Source: Clostridia bacterium (GTDB taxonomy: Bacteria > Bacillota > Clostridia > Oscillospirales > Acutalibacteraceae). Taken from it: DNA of 64,000 nt. The translations under genes were made by a program, and so were the position numbers. The notes under the pieces were generated by a model. The model was given only the letters and a program-made list of their open reading frames with translations. It was not told where the DNA came from and did no database searches. Shown here one piece after another: positions 53,108 through 61,956 of this stretch. How positions within the stretch are numbered: the first letter of the stretch is position 1; each line of letters begins with the position of its first letter. The stretch is from assembly GCA_017937865.1 (NCBI GenBank), contig JAGBCU010000018.1:1-64000 (forward strand). The letters are read 5' to 3'.

Positions 53108-54055
53108 ATGGAAGAAAAAAGACGTACTACAAAAAAGAAGTCTAAAACGGTTATAAAACCGCCAAAACCTAAAAAAAGTCAACAAGGCTTATCAAGGGAT
53201 GAGGTGCGTTCAATAAATAAAAAGAAAATGCGTCGCAAGAGAAAAATACAAAAAGCAATTATGACTCTTGTATTAGCGGTTGCGGTGCTTTGTGTCGGTA
53301 TTGTACTCGTCTTTTCTCTTTTCTTTAAAATTAATACGGTAACCGTTACGGGTCAATCTGTTTATTCACAAAAGCAGATTGTTGAAAAAAGCGGAATAAC
53401 AGTAGGAGAAAACTTGTTCAGAGTTAATGAGGAAGAATTGTCTCAATTGCTCTCAAAAGAATTGCCGTATATAAAAAGTGCTACAATAAAAAGAGAATTA
53501 CCTGATACAATTGTTATTGAAATCGAAGAAACAACAGGTGTCGCTTGTATTAAAAATAATAAATCATACATAATTCTTGATAGCACAGGTAAGGTGTTAG
53601 ATAAAGCGGCGGCTAAATTAAAAGAGCCACTTCCCGTAATTAAAAGTGTTACGGCAAAGACTGTTGAAGAAGGTAGTATCATTGAATTGAATAACCAAAA
53701 AAGAAATGATACCTTACCGCAAATTCTTTCAGCAATAGAAAATGCAGAATTAGAAAGCCTTACGGAAATAGATTTAAAAAACGTTAACGATATTAAAATC
53801 AAATACGATAACAGAATTACCTTGAAAATAGGTAACCTTACTAATATCGAAAAGAAATTAGCAAGAGGTAAAAAGGCAATAGAAAACGAAAATGAAATTA
53901 ATGCCTATGCTGAGGGTACGCTTGATTTGAAAACTGACCCCTATGCATTTTTTAAAGCCGGGGCAGAGGAAACAACAGCGCCTGCTACAACAGAAAAGGC
54001 AGGAAAAGATAAAAACACAAATAAACCGGTAGAAACTACCGCAAAAACAGACTAA
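53108..54055 (+). CDS. divIB: FtsQ/DivIB cell division protein
   Basis: A 315-residue bitopic protein. A Lys/Arg-rich cytoplasmic part (about 1-52), one span (about 55-78), a POTRA domain (about 79-147, starting INTVTVTGQSVYSQKQIVEKSGI), a beta domain (about 148-255) and a Thr/Lys-rich tail (about 285-315). It links with FtsL and DivIC at the septum. AGAAGAGGAT precedes the ATG. Confidence 0.9.
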   Translation: MEEKRRTTKKKSKTVIKPPKPKKSQQGLSRDEVRSINKKKMRRKRKIQKAIMTLVLAVAVLCVGIVLVFSLFFKINTVTVTGQSVYSQKQIVEKSGITVGENLFRVNEEELSQLLSKELPYIKSATIKRELPDTIVIEIEETTGVACIKNNKSYIILDSTGKVLDKAAAKLKEPLPVIKSVTAKTVEEGSIIELNNQKRNDTLPQILSAIENAELESLTEIDLKNVNDIKIKYDNRITLKIGNLTNIEKKLARGKKAIENENEINAYAEGTLDLKTDPYAFFKAGAEETTAPATTEKAGKDKNTNKPVETTAKTD

Positions 54056-54129
54056 AAAGTTAAAAATATCAAAAATTTTTTAAAAATAACTTGCTATTGC
54101 ACAATTTATGTGGTAACATTTAAAAGATG

Positions 54130-54135
54130 TATAAT
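54130..54135 (+). promoter_or_regulatory. possible ftsZ promoter -10 box
   Basis: TATAAT 36 bp before the ftsZ start; no good -35 hexamer at the right distance. A separate ftsZ promoter would fit the 115-bp gap after divIB. Confidence 0.3.
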
Positions 54136-54170
54136 AGTTATATGTATGTATAATTTTAGGAGGAAGAAAA

Positions 54171-55241
54171 ATGAACTTTGAAATTTCAAACGATTTTGAA
54201 GACGTTACTCAGATAAAGGTTATCGGTGTCGGCGGTGGCGGCGGTAACGCAATCAACCGTATGGTAAGCTCAGGCGTTCAGGGCGTAGAGTTTATCGCTA
54301 TCAATACTGATAAGCAGGTACTTACATTCTCAAAGGCTACTCATAAAATCCAGATCGGTGAAAAGGTTACCGGTGGCCGTGGCGCAGGTGCTCGTCCCGA
54401 AATGGGTCTTAAAGCTGCTGAGGAAAGCAGAGATGCAATCGTTGATGCTCTTAACGGTGCTAATATGGTATTTATCACTGCAGGTATGGGCGGTGGCACA
54501 GGTACAGGTGCTGCTCCTGCTATTGCAGAAATTGCAAAGAGCAACGGTATCCTTACAGTTGGTATCGTTACAAAGCCCTTCGCATTTGAAGGTAAAAGAA
54601 GAATGCAGCAGGCGGAGGCAGGTATTGCAGAGCTTGCTCAGCATGTAGATAGCCTTATCGTTATCCCCAACGAAAGACTCAAACTCGTTTCTGACCAGAA
54701 GATTACATTTGCTAACGCATTCGACGTTGCTGATGACGTTCTCCGTCAGGGTGTTAAGAGCATTTCAGATCTTATTAAGGTTCCCGGTCTTATCAACCTT
54801 GACTTTGCAGACGTTACTGCAGTTATGAAGGATGCAGGTCATGCTCATATGGGCGTTGGCCGTGCAACAGGTAAAGAAAAGGCAGAAGCAGCAGCTAATG
54901 CAGCAGTTTCCAGCCCTCTTCTTGAAACAACAATTCAGGGTGCAAAGGGTGTTATTATCAGCATCACATCTTCTGCAGATATCACTCTTGATGATGTTGA
55001 CGTTGCAGCAAGCATTATCGCTGATGCAGCTGATGCAGATGCAAACATCATCTTCGGTGTTGCTTTCGATGAAAAGCTTGAGGATGAAATGGTTGTTACT
55101 GTTATCGCAACCGGCTTCGGCACAGATATTAACGGCCTTGCTAACAAATCCGGTGCAGCAGCATCTGCTGTGGATTCATCATCTGCAAATGATGACGAAG
55201 ACGGCGATATCGTTGATATTCTCGGTCTTTTCAAGAAATAA
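54171..55241 (+). CDS. ftsZ: cell division GTPase FtsZ
   Basis: A 356-residue tubulin homologue. Motifs are [19 protein letters not shown], and the GTP signature [12 protein letters not shown]. The short acidic linker and the C-terminal peptide ([11 protein letters not shown]) for membrane tethers are present. TTAGGAGG precedes the ATG. ftsA is absent here, so the tether is probably elsewhere (for example SepF). Codon use is that of a highly expressed gene. Confidence 0.97.
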   Translation: MNFEISNDFEDVTQIKVIGVGGGGGNAINRMVSSGVQGVEFIAINTDKQVLTFSKATHKIQIGEKVTGGRGAGARPEMGLKAAEESRDAIVDALNGANMVFITAGMGGGTGTGAAPAIAEIAKSNGILTVGIVTKPFAFEGKRRMQQAEAGIAELAQHVDSLIVIPNERLKLVSDQKITFANAFDVADDVLRQGVKSISDLIKVPGLINLDFADVTAVMKDAGHAHMGVGRATGKEKAEAAANAAVSSPLLETTIQGAKGVIISITSSADITLDDVDVAASIIADAADADANIIFGVAFDEKLEDEMVVTVIATGFGTDINGLANKSGAAASAVDSSSANDDEDGDIVDILGLFKK

Positions 55242-55256
55242 TTTTTGAAACAAATT

Positions 55257-55286
55257 AACCGACCGAATTATTCGGTCGGTTTTTTA
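55257..55286 (+). terminator. terminator of the dcw cluster
   Basis: An 11-bp perfect stem (55257-55267 with 55271-55281), 3-nt loop, T run. Confidence 0.9.
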
Positions 55287-55372
55287 ATATTCAGTAAAAA
55301 GATTATTACATTTTTATTAAATCCGGAACTTTCCTGAAAAAGTATGATATATTCTTTTCGGAAGGTGTTCAG

Positions 55373-56053
55373 ATGGATATTGGTAAAATAATTACAACTG
55401 TTAAAAAGAATAAAAACAAGTGGTTTCTACGTGGTTTTGTAATAGTGCTTTTCGTGTGCGTTGTCCTTTCTCTTTATTCTGATTTTAAAAAAGACGATTT
55501 TGTTGTGTGCATTGATGCAGGTCACGGTGGCAGTAGCATAGGTGCCGTATACGGTAACGATGAAAGATTAGAAAAAGACGATAACCTGAAGCTCTCGCTT
55601 TTGGTAAAGGATGAGCTTGAAAAACAAGGGGCAAGCGTAATTCTGACGCGGCAAAGCGACAAGGATGTATCCTTAGAAAAAAGATGCAGAATTGCAAATT
55701 TCGGTCGAGCAGATTACTTTTTATGCATTCACCGTAACAGCTCTGAGAATTCGGATGCCAACGGTATAGAAATATGGGTGAGTAACACTGCCACTGACGA
55801 TGAGCTTAATACCGCACAAAAGCTTCTCGAAAACCTTTCCGGCAAAGGTTTATCCGTTGAAAGAGGTATAAAGAAAGGCTTCAGAAGCGGTAGCGGTGAT
55901 TATTACATAAATTCAAAAACAAATATGCCAAGCTGTTTGTTGGAAATCGGTTTTATTTCAAACCACGAAGATAACGTTGCTTTTGATGATAATATAGAGG
56001 AGTATGCAAAAGCAATAGCTGATGCAATCATTGATTCCTATGAGCAAAAATAA
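55373..56053 (+). CDS. membrane-anchored N-acetylmuramoyl-L-alanine amidase (CwlD-like)
   Basis: A 226-residue Amidase_3 protein. One N-terminal span (about 20-38) anchors it; the zinc amidase domain follows: IDAGHGG (His), the Glu of the ERLEKDDNLKL segment, CIHRNSS (His) and LLEIGFISN (catalytic Glu). Size and single-domain layout resemble CwlD, which with PdaA makes muramic delta-lactam in the spore cortex. The next gene is a polysaccharide deacetylase, which fits. The two overlap by 14 bp. Confidence 0.85.
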   Translation: MDIGKIITTVKKNKNKWFLRGFVIVLFVCVVLSLYSDFKKDDFVVCIDAGHGGSSIGAVYGNDERLEKDDNLKLSLLVKDELEKQGASVILTRQSDKDVSLEKRCRIANFGRADYFLCIHRNSSENSDANGIEIWVSNTATDDELNTAQKLLENLSGKGLSVERGIKKGFRSGSGDYYINSKTNMPSCLLEIGFISNHEDNVAFDDNIEEYAKAIADAIIDSYEQK

Positions 56054-56810
56054 AAACAATAATAGAAAAAGGGCGAAGCTTTTAAATACTTTGTTTACCG
56101 TTGTGCCGTTGCTATTGATTATCGCTTTTCTTTCAAGATGTATTCCCGACGGAACTGTAAGGCTTAATATCGGTAAAAGCGGAATAGGTGAAAAAGCAAT
56201 TGCTTTGACATTTGATGACGGTCCCAGTGATTACACCGAGGAGTTGCTTGACGGTCTTTTAGAATATGAGGTCACCGTAACCTTTTTTGTTATAGGTAAT
56301 AAGGCTGAAAAAAGACCTGAAATAGTAAAGCGTGCCTACGATGAAGGACATTTAATCGGTAATCACACCTATAATCACCTTGATTTCTTTGAATCTGATA
56401 TTGATGAAATAAAAGAAAGTATTGAAAAAGGTGAAACGGCAATAGAAGAGATTACAGGTAAAAAGCCTTTGTTTTTAAGAGCACCCTACGGTCACGTAGG
56501 TATCTTTCAATTGAAAAAGCTTGATTCGTTTTTTATCCATTGGTCAGCCTCTACTTACGATTGGTATAAAGAGGACGCCGATTTCGTATATAATCGGATA
56601 ATGGATGAAGCTAAAGACGGTGCAATTATTCTTTTGCACGATACCAAGAAAACAACCGTTGAAGCCGTTTTGAGAGCAATCCCCGAGCTTCTCGACCAAG
56701 GCTATGAGTTTGTAAGAGTAGACGACCTACTTTCACGAAACGGTGACAGAATAAGAATGGGAACACCGTATAGAAGTTGTAAATACAATAGAGGAGCTAT
56801 ATCTTTCTAA
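56040..56810 (+). CDS. membrane-anchored polysaccharide deacetylase
   Basis: A 256-residue NodB-domain enzyme. The start at ATG 56040 lies inside the amidase gene. One N-terminal span (about 16-34) is followed by the deacetylase domain: LTFDDGPS (catalytic Asp pair), HTYNH (zinc His pair), RAPYG and ILLHD. It probably de-N-acetylates peptidoglycan or another exported glycan. Coupling with a CwlD-like amidase suggests joint action on the wall, possibly in the spore. Confidence 0.88.
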   Translation: MSKNKNNNRKRAKLLNTLFTVVPLLLIIAFLSRCIPDGTVRLNIGKSGIGEKAIALTFDDGPSDYTEELLDGLLEYEVTVTFFVIGNKAEKRPEIVKRAYDEGHLIGNHTYNHLDFFESDIDEIKESIEKGETAIEEITGKKPLFLRAPYGHVGIFQLKKLDSFFIHWSASTYDWYKEDADFVYNRIMDEAKDGAIILLHDTKKTTVEAVLRAIPELLDQGYEFVRVDDLLSRNGDRIRMGTPYRSCKYNRGAISF

Positions 56811-56816
56811 ATGAAC

Positions 56817-56855
56817 AAACCCCTCTGTGAGAATGAATTTCTCACAGAGGGGTTT
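56817..56855. terminator. bidirectional terminator between the deacetylase gene and ackA
   Basis: A 17-bp perfect stem (56817-56833 with 56839-56855), 5-nt loop; no long T run. Confidence 0.7.
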
Positions 56856-56866
56856 GGTGTTGTTAA

Positions 56867-58069
56867 TTAAAGCTTTTCAACGATTTCTTTTGTATCTCTT
56901 GCAATTGCAAGCTCTTCGTTAGTAGGAACGCAGAAAGCTCTTACGGGGCAACCGGGAAGAGTAAGCTCAATTTCCTCGCCGCGAACTTCATTAGCCTTTT
57001 CATCAAGCTTAATGCCGAGGTATGAGAGGTTGTTAAGAATGTCTTCTCTAAGGTCTGTGCAGTTTTCACCGATACCGCCTGTGAATGCGATAACGTCAAC
57101 ACCGTCCATAGCAGCGATGTATGAGCCGATGCATTTACGAATCTGATACCACTGCATATCACGGGCAAGCTTAGCTCTCTTGTTTCCTTCTACAGCAGCA
57201 GCTTTAACAGCTCTGTCGTCAGAATGAACGCCTGAAATACCGAGAACACCGCTCTGCTTGTTCATAATCTTATCCATCTCTTCGGGTGAGATGTTGTGCT
57301 TCTGCATAATGTATGTAATAGCAGAAGGGTCAACAGCACCGCAACGAGTACCCATCATAAAGCCGTCAAGGGGAGTAAGACCCATACTTGTATCAAGAAC
57401 CTTACCGTCTTTAATTGCTGTAATTGAGCAACCGTTACCTAAATGGCAAGTGATAAGCTTGATATCCTTAAGGTCTTTGCCTACGATTTCAGCAGTTCTG
57501 TATGCTACGAATCTGTGAGATGTACCGTGAGCACCGTAACGGCGGATATGGTCTTCTTCATAATATTTGTAAGGAAGACCGAACATGTAAGATGTTTCGG
57601 GCATTGTGCTGTGGAATGCGTTATCAAAAACTGCAACCTGAGGAACAGAAGCGCCGAAAACCTCGTTACAACATTCAATACCTACAACGTGTGCGGGGTT
57701 GTGGAGAGGTGCAAGAGCACTGAGCTCGTCAATTGCTTTGAGAACACTGTCATCAACAAGCACGCTTTCTGTGAAAATATCGCCACCCTGAACAACTCTG
57801 TGACCGATAGCACCTATTTCTGAAAGGTCGTCAATAACCTTGCAATCACCTGTTGTAAGAGCATCCTTAACAATGTTAAATGCAACCTTGTGGTCAGGGA
57901 TATCTACGTATTTGTCAAAGCTTCTTCCGTCAAACGTTGAGCCTTTTGTATGGCTCATGTCAGTTGCGATTGATTCGCAGATACCTTTTGCGAGAACTTT
58001 TTCGCCTTCCATATCAAAAAGCTGATACTTAAGAGAAGAGCTTCCGCAGTTAATTACGAGAATTTTCAT
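56867..58069 (-). CDS. ackA: acetate kinase
   Basis: A 400-residue ASKHA-fold kinase converting acetyl-phosphate and ADP to acetate and ATP. Landmarks are the N-terminal ILVINCGSSSLKY, HRVVQGG, GAHGTSHRFVA, CHLGNGCSI and FTGGIGENC. Start ATG 58069 follows GAGGTTT; the open frame to 58120 is not supported. It completes the PduL-AckA route for acetate fermentation. tmcAL, whose product is expected to use acetate, lies divergently. Confidence 0.96.
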   Translation of the reverse strand: MKILVINCGSSSLKYQLFDMEGEKVLAKGICESIATDMSHTKGSTFDGRSFDKYVDIPDHKVAFNIVKDALTTGDCKVIDDLSEIGAIGHRVVQGGDIFTESVLVDDSVLKAIDELSALAPLHNPAHVVGIECCNEVFGASVPQVAVFDNAFHSTMPETSYMFGLPYKYYEEDHIRRYGAHGTSHRFVAYRTAEIVGKDLKDIKLITCHLGNGCSITAIKDGKVLDTSMGLTPLDGFMMGTRCGAVDPSAITYIMQKHNISPEEMDKIMNKQSGVLGISGVHSDDRAVKAAAVEGNKRAKLARDMQWYQIRKCIGSYIAAMDGVDVIAFTGGIGENCTDLREDILNNLSYLGIKLDEKANEVRGEEIELTLPGCPVRAFCVPTNEELAIARDTKEIVEKL

Positions 58070-58153
58070 CAATAAACCTCCATTAAAAATGTGTATTTTC
58101 CAAAAAAGAAAATAAAACACAATATAATTGTGTAAAATATTTACCGAATATTA

Positions 58154-58181
58154 ATTATACCACTCTTTTAATTATTTTCAA
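58154..58181 (-). promoter_or_regulatory. promoter of ackA
   Basis: Minus strand: TTGAAA (58181-58176), 16-bp spacer, TATAAT (58159-58154), about 85 bp before the start. Confidence 0.6.
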
Positions 58182-58217
58182 GAGTAAAACGAAAAAAGTA
58201 GGTAAAGAGGTGATTTT

Positions 58218-59402
58218 TTGAATTACGGTATTGTTGCTGAGTTTAACCCCTTTCACAACGGTCATAAATTTTTGATTGATTCAGTAAAAGGTGAGGGTGA
58301 TACTGTCACCGTTGTAATGAGCGAAAGCTTTGTCCAAAGAGGCGAGTGTGCTTGTGTATCACCTTATGCAAGGACGCAGATGGCTCTTAAATGCGGTGCT
58401 GATTTAGTGCTTTCTCTTCCGGTGCCTTATGCAACTGCAAGTGCAGAGCGTTTTGCTTTAGGCGGTGTTTCGGTTTTAGGTGGCTTAGGCTGTGTTGATG
58501 CATTAGCCTTCGGTAGCGAAAGCGGTAATGCCGAAAAGCTCAAAAAATGTGCCGATGCTTTAGTTAGTGATGAATTTTCCGATATACTCGAAAAATATCT
58601 GAATGACGGCGTTTCTTTCCCTGTTGCAAGGCAAAAAGCCGTTGAAGAAATAAGCGGTAGTGAATTTTCCGAAATCCTTTCTTCGCCTAATAATATTTTA
58701 GGTGTTGAATATATTAAAGCTATTAATAAATTGGGCTTGAATATAGGTGTTAAGCCCATTACCCGAATAGGCGTTGACCACGACAGTAAAACTTCAAACG
58801 GCGAGTTTTGTTCAGCTTCAGCAATTCGCGAGAATTTAACAGCAGGGAAATTTACCGGTGAATATTTACCTGAAGATGCCCGTGAAATAATGGGTAAGGA
58901 AATTGAAAACTACAAAGCACCTGCTGCTATTAGTAATTTAGAAACGGCTATTATTTATAAATTACGTTCAATGAGCGTGGAGAATTTCAAAGAATTACCC
59001 GATGTGAGCGAGGGTCTTGAATATAGACTTTTTGATGCTGTGAAAAATTCTTCCTATCTGGAGGAGATACTTGAAAAAGTTAAAACAAAAAGGTATACTC
59101 ATTCAAGGATAAGAAGAATAATTATTTGTGCATTTTTAGGTATAAAAAAGTCAGATGTTTCAGCTCCCGTTCCGTTTATAAGGGTTCTTGGCTTTAATGA
59201 GAACGGTGCTAAAATTCTAAAAAAAGCAAAAGAAACTGCAACTCTTCCCATAATAACGAAAGCTTCTGAGGCTTTCGCTTTAGACGAGAGTGCGAAACGG
59301 GTCTTTGAGTTGGAATGCTTTGCAAGAGATATGCTTTCTTTGGCTCTTCCCGTCAGAGATGAATTCGGGAAAGAAATGACAGACAAGCTTATCGTTTTAT
59401 AA
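58218..59402 (+). CDS. tmcAL: tRNA(Met) cytidine acetate ligase
   Basis: A 394-residue nucleotidyltransferase-fold enzyme of the YlbM/TmcAL family, which makes N4-acetylcytidine at the wobble position of elongator tRNA-Met from acetate and ATP. The adenylation motif FNPFHNGH is at the N-terminus; SESFVQRGE and GSESGN follow. The start is TTG 58218 after AAGAGGTGA. Its position opposite ackA is worth noting because both products act on acetate. Confidence 0.9.
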   Translation: MNYGIVAEFNPFHNGHKFLIDSVKGEGDTVTVVMSESFVQRGECACVSPYARTQMALKCGADLVLSLPVPYATASAERFALGGVSVLGGLGCVDALAFGSESGNAEKLKKCADALVSDEFSDILEKYLNDGVSFPVARQKAVEEISGSEFSEILSSPNNILGVEYIKAINKLGLNIGVKPITRIGVDHDSKTSNGEFCSASAIRENLTAGKFTGEYLPEDAREIMGKEIENYKAPAAISNLETAIIYKLRSMSVENFKELPDVSEGLEYRLFDAVKNSSYLEEILEKVKTKRYTHSRIRRIIICAFLGIKKSDVSAPVPFIRVLGFNENGAKILKKAKETATLPIITKASEAFALDESAKRVFELECFARDMLSLALPVRDEFGKEMTDKLIVL

Positions 59403-59423
59403 ATTTTTATAATTGGAGATAAT

Positions 59424-60656
59424 ATGGATTTAATTGTTATAGGTGGCGGTGCCGCAGGTCTTATGGCTGCAGGCACGGCGGCACAAAGAGGCTTAAGTGT
59501 AACGCTTATTGAGAGAAATGACAAATTGGCAAGAAAGGTTGCTATAACCGGTAAGGGCAGATGTAACGTAACTAACTCTTGCCCTCTTTTAAATGAGTTA
59601 ATATCAAACGTACCTGTTAACGGCAGATTTCTTTACGGTGCGTTTTCAAGATTCAGTACAGATGATACAATAGACTTTTTTGAAGAAATGGGCGTACCTC
59701 TTAAAATAGAAAGAGGGAACAGAGTTTTCCCCGTTTCCGATAAAGCTCTTGATATCGTTGATGCCCTCAATAAATTTATTACCGTGAACGGTGTAAAACG
59801 CAAGCAGGGTAGGGTAACTGAGCTTATAATTGAAAACGGTGCTCTCAAGGGTTGCATAACTGAGGACGGAAGAAGGTTTTATGCCGATAACGTGCTTATA
59901 GCAACGGGCGGTCTTTCTTATCCTGCAACGGGCTCAACGGGTGACGGCTATACCTTAGCCCGTCAGGCAGGTCATACAATTACTGATTTAAAGCCTTCTC
60001 TTGTATCGCTTGAATGTCACGAGGGTTGGTGTACTGATGCTCAAGGGCTCTCTCTTCGTAACGTTGAAATAAGAGTAGAAGACACGAAAACTTATAAAGA
60101 AATTTACAAGGATTTCGGTGAAATGCTCTTTACCCATTACGGCGTTTCAGGTCCTATGATTCTTTCTGCATCCTCTCATATGAGAAATATGGAAAAGGGT
60201 AGATACGTAATTCATATAGATTTTAAGCCTGCATTAACCTACGAACAGCTTGACAAAAGAATTCAAAGAGATTTGCTTGAATGCTCAAATAAAAACCTTT
60301 TCAATACGCTTTCTCTTATGTTACCGCGAAAAATGATACCGATTGCGGTTAAGCTTTCAGGTCTTAACGGTAATATAAAATCTAATCAGGTAACGAAGGA
60401 TATGAGAGCTTCACTTGTTGATTTACTTAAGGATATACGCCTTACAGTAACTGATTTCAGACCTATAGACGAAGCGGTTATAACCTCAGGCGGTGTAAGC
60501 GTTTCTGAAATTGACCCTAAAACAATGGAAAGCAAAATTCTTAAAGGACTTTACTTTGCAGGCGAGGTTATAGATGTTGATGCCTATACAGGCGGCTTTA
60601 ATCTTCAAATTGCATTTTCTACAGGCAGACTTGTTGGAAACTCTGTTTCCAAGTGA
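59424..60656 (+). CDS. FAD-dependent oxidoreductase, BaiN/HI0933 family
   Basis: A 410-residue flavoprotein. The dinucleotide loop is IVIGGGAAGLMAAGTA, followed by ARKVAITGKGRCNVTN, a family hallmark, and the C-terminal FAGEVIDVDAYTGGFNLQIAFSTGR. One member (BaiN) reduces bile-acid intermediates, but most members have no known substrate, so no such claim is made. GGAGAT precedes the ATG. Its stop codon lies within the first heptamer of a repeat array. Confidence 0.88.
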   Translation: MDLIVIGGGAAGLMAAGTAAQRGLSVTLIERNDKLARKVAITGKGRCNVTNSCPLLNELISNVPVNGRFLYGAFSRFSTDDTIDFFEEMGVPLKIERGNRVFPVSDKALDIVDALNKFITVNGVKRKQGRVTELIIENGALKGCITEDGRRFYADNVLIATGGLSYPATGSTGDGYTLARQAGHTITDLKPSLVSLECHEGWCTDAQGLSLRNVEIRVEDTKTYKEIYKDFGEMLFTHYGVSGPMILSASSHMRNMEKGRYVIHIDFKPALTYEQLDKRIQRDLLECSNKNLFNTLSLMLPRKMIPIAVKLSGLNGNIKSNQVTKDMRASLVDLLKDIRLTVTDFRPIDEAVITSGGVSVSEIDPKTMESKILKGLYFAGEVIDVDAYTGGFNLQIAFSTGRLVGNSVSK

Positions 60657-61255
60657 GGAGTTAGGAGTGGGAAGTGAGGAGTGTCGGGACCTGCGGTCGG
60701 CACTGTAAGCTTCGCAAAAGAGAAGATAAGACTGTGTGATTATTTTGGAATATAAAGAGGTGCGTTATGGCATCGATAGTATATGATAAAAGTAAAGTTT
60801 TCGCTTTGCGGATAGTTAAATTATATAGACATTTGAATTCTCAATATAATGAAACTGTTATTTCAAAACAATTGTTGCGTTGCGGAACAAGCATTGGTGC
60901 AAACATAACAGAAGCTGAATATGCAATAAGCAAAAGAGAATTTGTTATGAAAATGTATATTGCATTAAAAGAGTGTGGCGAAACAATTTATTGGTTAGAT
61001 TTGCTGTTTGACAGTGAATATATAACAGAAAAGCAGTATCGTTCTATAAAGAGTGATTGTGAGGAACTGATGAGATTATTATCATCAATAACTAAAACCG
61101 CACGTGAAAGATTAAACAAAACTAAATATGAAGGTTTTTAAAACGTTCATTTGATTAGTGAGTGAATGATAAAGAGGAAAAAGAGTAGTTGTCAGATATA
61201 AATGGATATAATAGCGTCGCAGACCCGACACTCCTCACTCCTCACTCCTCACTCC
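60655..61255. mobile_element. heptamer/inverted-repeat element carrying a four-helix-bundle gene
   Basis: Left side: GAGGAGT, TAGGAGT, GGGAAGT, GAGGAGT (60655-60682), GTCGGG, then AGCTTCGCAA (60708-60717). Right side: GTCGCAGACCC (61216-61226), then CACTCCT three times plus CACTCC (61229-61255). GTGAGGAGTGTCGGG (60674-60688) and 61224-61238 are exact 15-bp inverted copies. The only gene inside is the 124-residue one at 60767. Confidence 0.7.
60767..61141 (+). CDS. four-helix-bundle protein (23S rRNA IVS-protein family)
   Basis: A 124-residue, all-helical protein. The pattern VFALRIVKLYRHL near residue 9, LLRCGTSIGANITEAEYA, and the ALKECGETIYWLDLL segment match the TIGR02436-type four-helix-bundle family first seen inside intervening sequences of 23S rRNA genes; Avd proteins of diversity-generating retroelements are related. 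Members may bind nucleic acid. Here it sits in a protein-gene spacer, flanked by inverted repeats and heptamers, with AAAGAGGTG before the ATG. No reverse transcriptase is seen. Confidence 0.85.
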   Translation: MASIVYDKSKVFALRIVKLYRHLNSQYNETVISKQLLRCGTSIGANITEAEYAISKREFVMKMYIALKECGETIYWLDLLFDSEYITEKQYRSIKSDCEELMRLLSSITKTARERLNKTKYEGF

Positions 61256-61290
61256 AAACTTATACAACAAGCATCAAAGGAGAAATAATT

Positions 61291-61956
61291 ATGATAACTA
61301 ATATCGCAATAGACGGTCCTGCAGGTGCAGGTAAAAGCACGATAGCAAAAACAGCTTCAAAGGAATTGGGGTTTATCTACGTTGATACAGGTGCACTTTA
61401 CAGAACCGTAGGTCTTAATGCTTTAAGACTCGGTAAGGATACAAAAAGTGCGGATGAGGTAGTACCTACTCTTGAAGGACTCAATGTTTCATTAAGATTT
61501 GTAGACGGTGAACAAAGAGTTTTCTTAGGCGAAGAAGATGTTTCAACAGCAATAAGACAAAATGAAGTTTCAATGGCGGCTTCTAATGTATCTGCAATTC
61601 CTAAAGTCAGAGAATTTCTTTTTGACCTTCAGCGAGATATTGCTAAAAAGAATAACTGCATTATGGACGGCAGAGATATCGGCACAGTAGTTCTTCCCGA
61701 TGCACAGATTAAAATTTATCTTACCGCATCCGCAGAGGCAAGAGCCGACCGTCGTTTTAAAGAGCTTACCGAAAAGGGTCAGCAGGTAGAGTATGATGTT
61801 ATTTTAAAAGAAATTAAAGAGCGTGACTATCAGGATATGAACAGAGAAATTGCACCCTTAAAACAGGCTGACGATGCAGTTCTTGTTGATACAACTGAGC
61901 TTACTCTTCCGCAGTCAATTGAATATATGCTTAAGGTTATAAAGGAGCGTCTTTAA
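61291..61956 (+). CDS. cmk: cytidylate kinase
   Basis: A 221-residue NMP kinase phosphorylating CMP and dCMP. The P-loop IDGPAGAGKST, VDTGALYR and MDGRDIGTVVLPDA are clear. ATG 61291 follows AAAGGAG; the longer open frame runs back through the repeat array. It overlaps the next gene by one base (TAATG). Confidence 0.95.
   Translation: MITNIAIDGPAGAGKSTIAKTASKELGFIYVDTGALYRTVGLNALRLGKDTKSADEVVPTLEGLNVSLRFVDGEQRVFLGEEDVSTAIRQNEVSMAASNVSAIPKVREFLFDLQRDIAKKNNCIMDGRDIGTVVLPDAQIKIYLTASAEARADRRFKELTEKGQQVEYDVILKEIKERDYQDMNREIAPLKQADDAVLVDTTELTLPQSIEYMLKVIKERL

Noticed and set aside
54832-55248. 138-codon shifted frame in ftsZ
   Set aside because: It is a shadow produced by strong codon bias in ftsZ; its composition is Leu/Gln-rich with no start site.
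60655-61255. Diversity-generating retroelement around the four-helix-bundle gene
   Set aside because: No reverse transcriptase, template repeat or variable repeat was seen, and Avd-like similarity alone is not enough.
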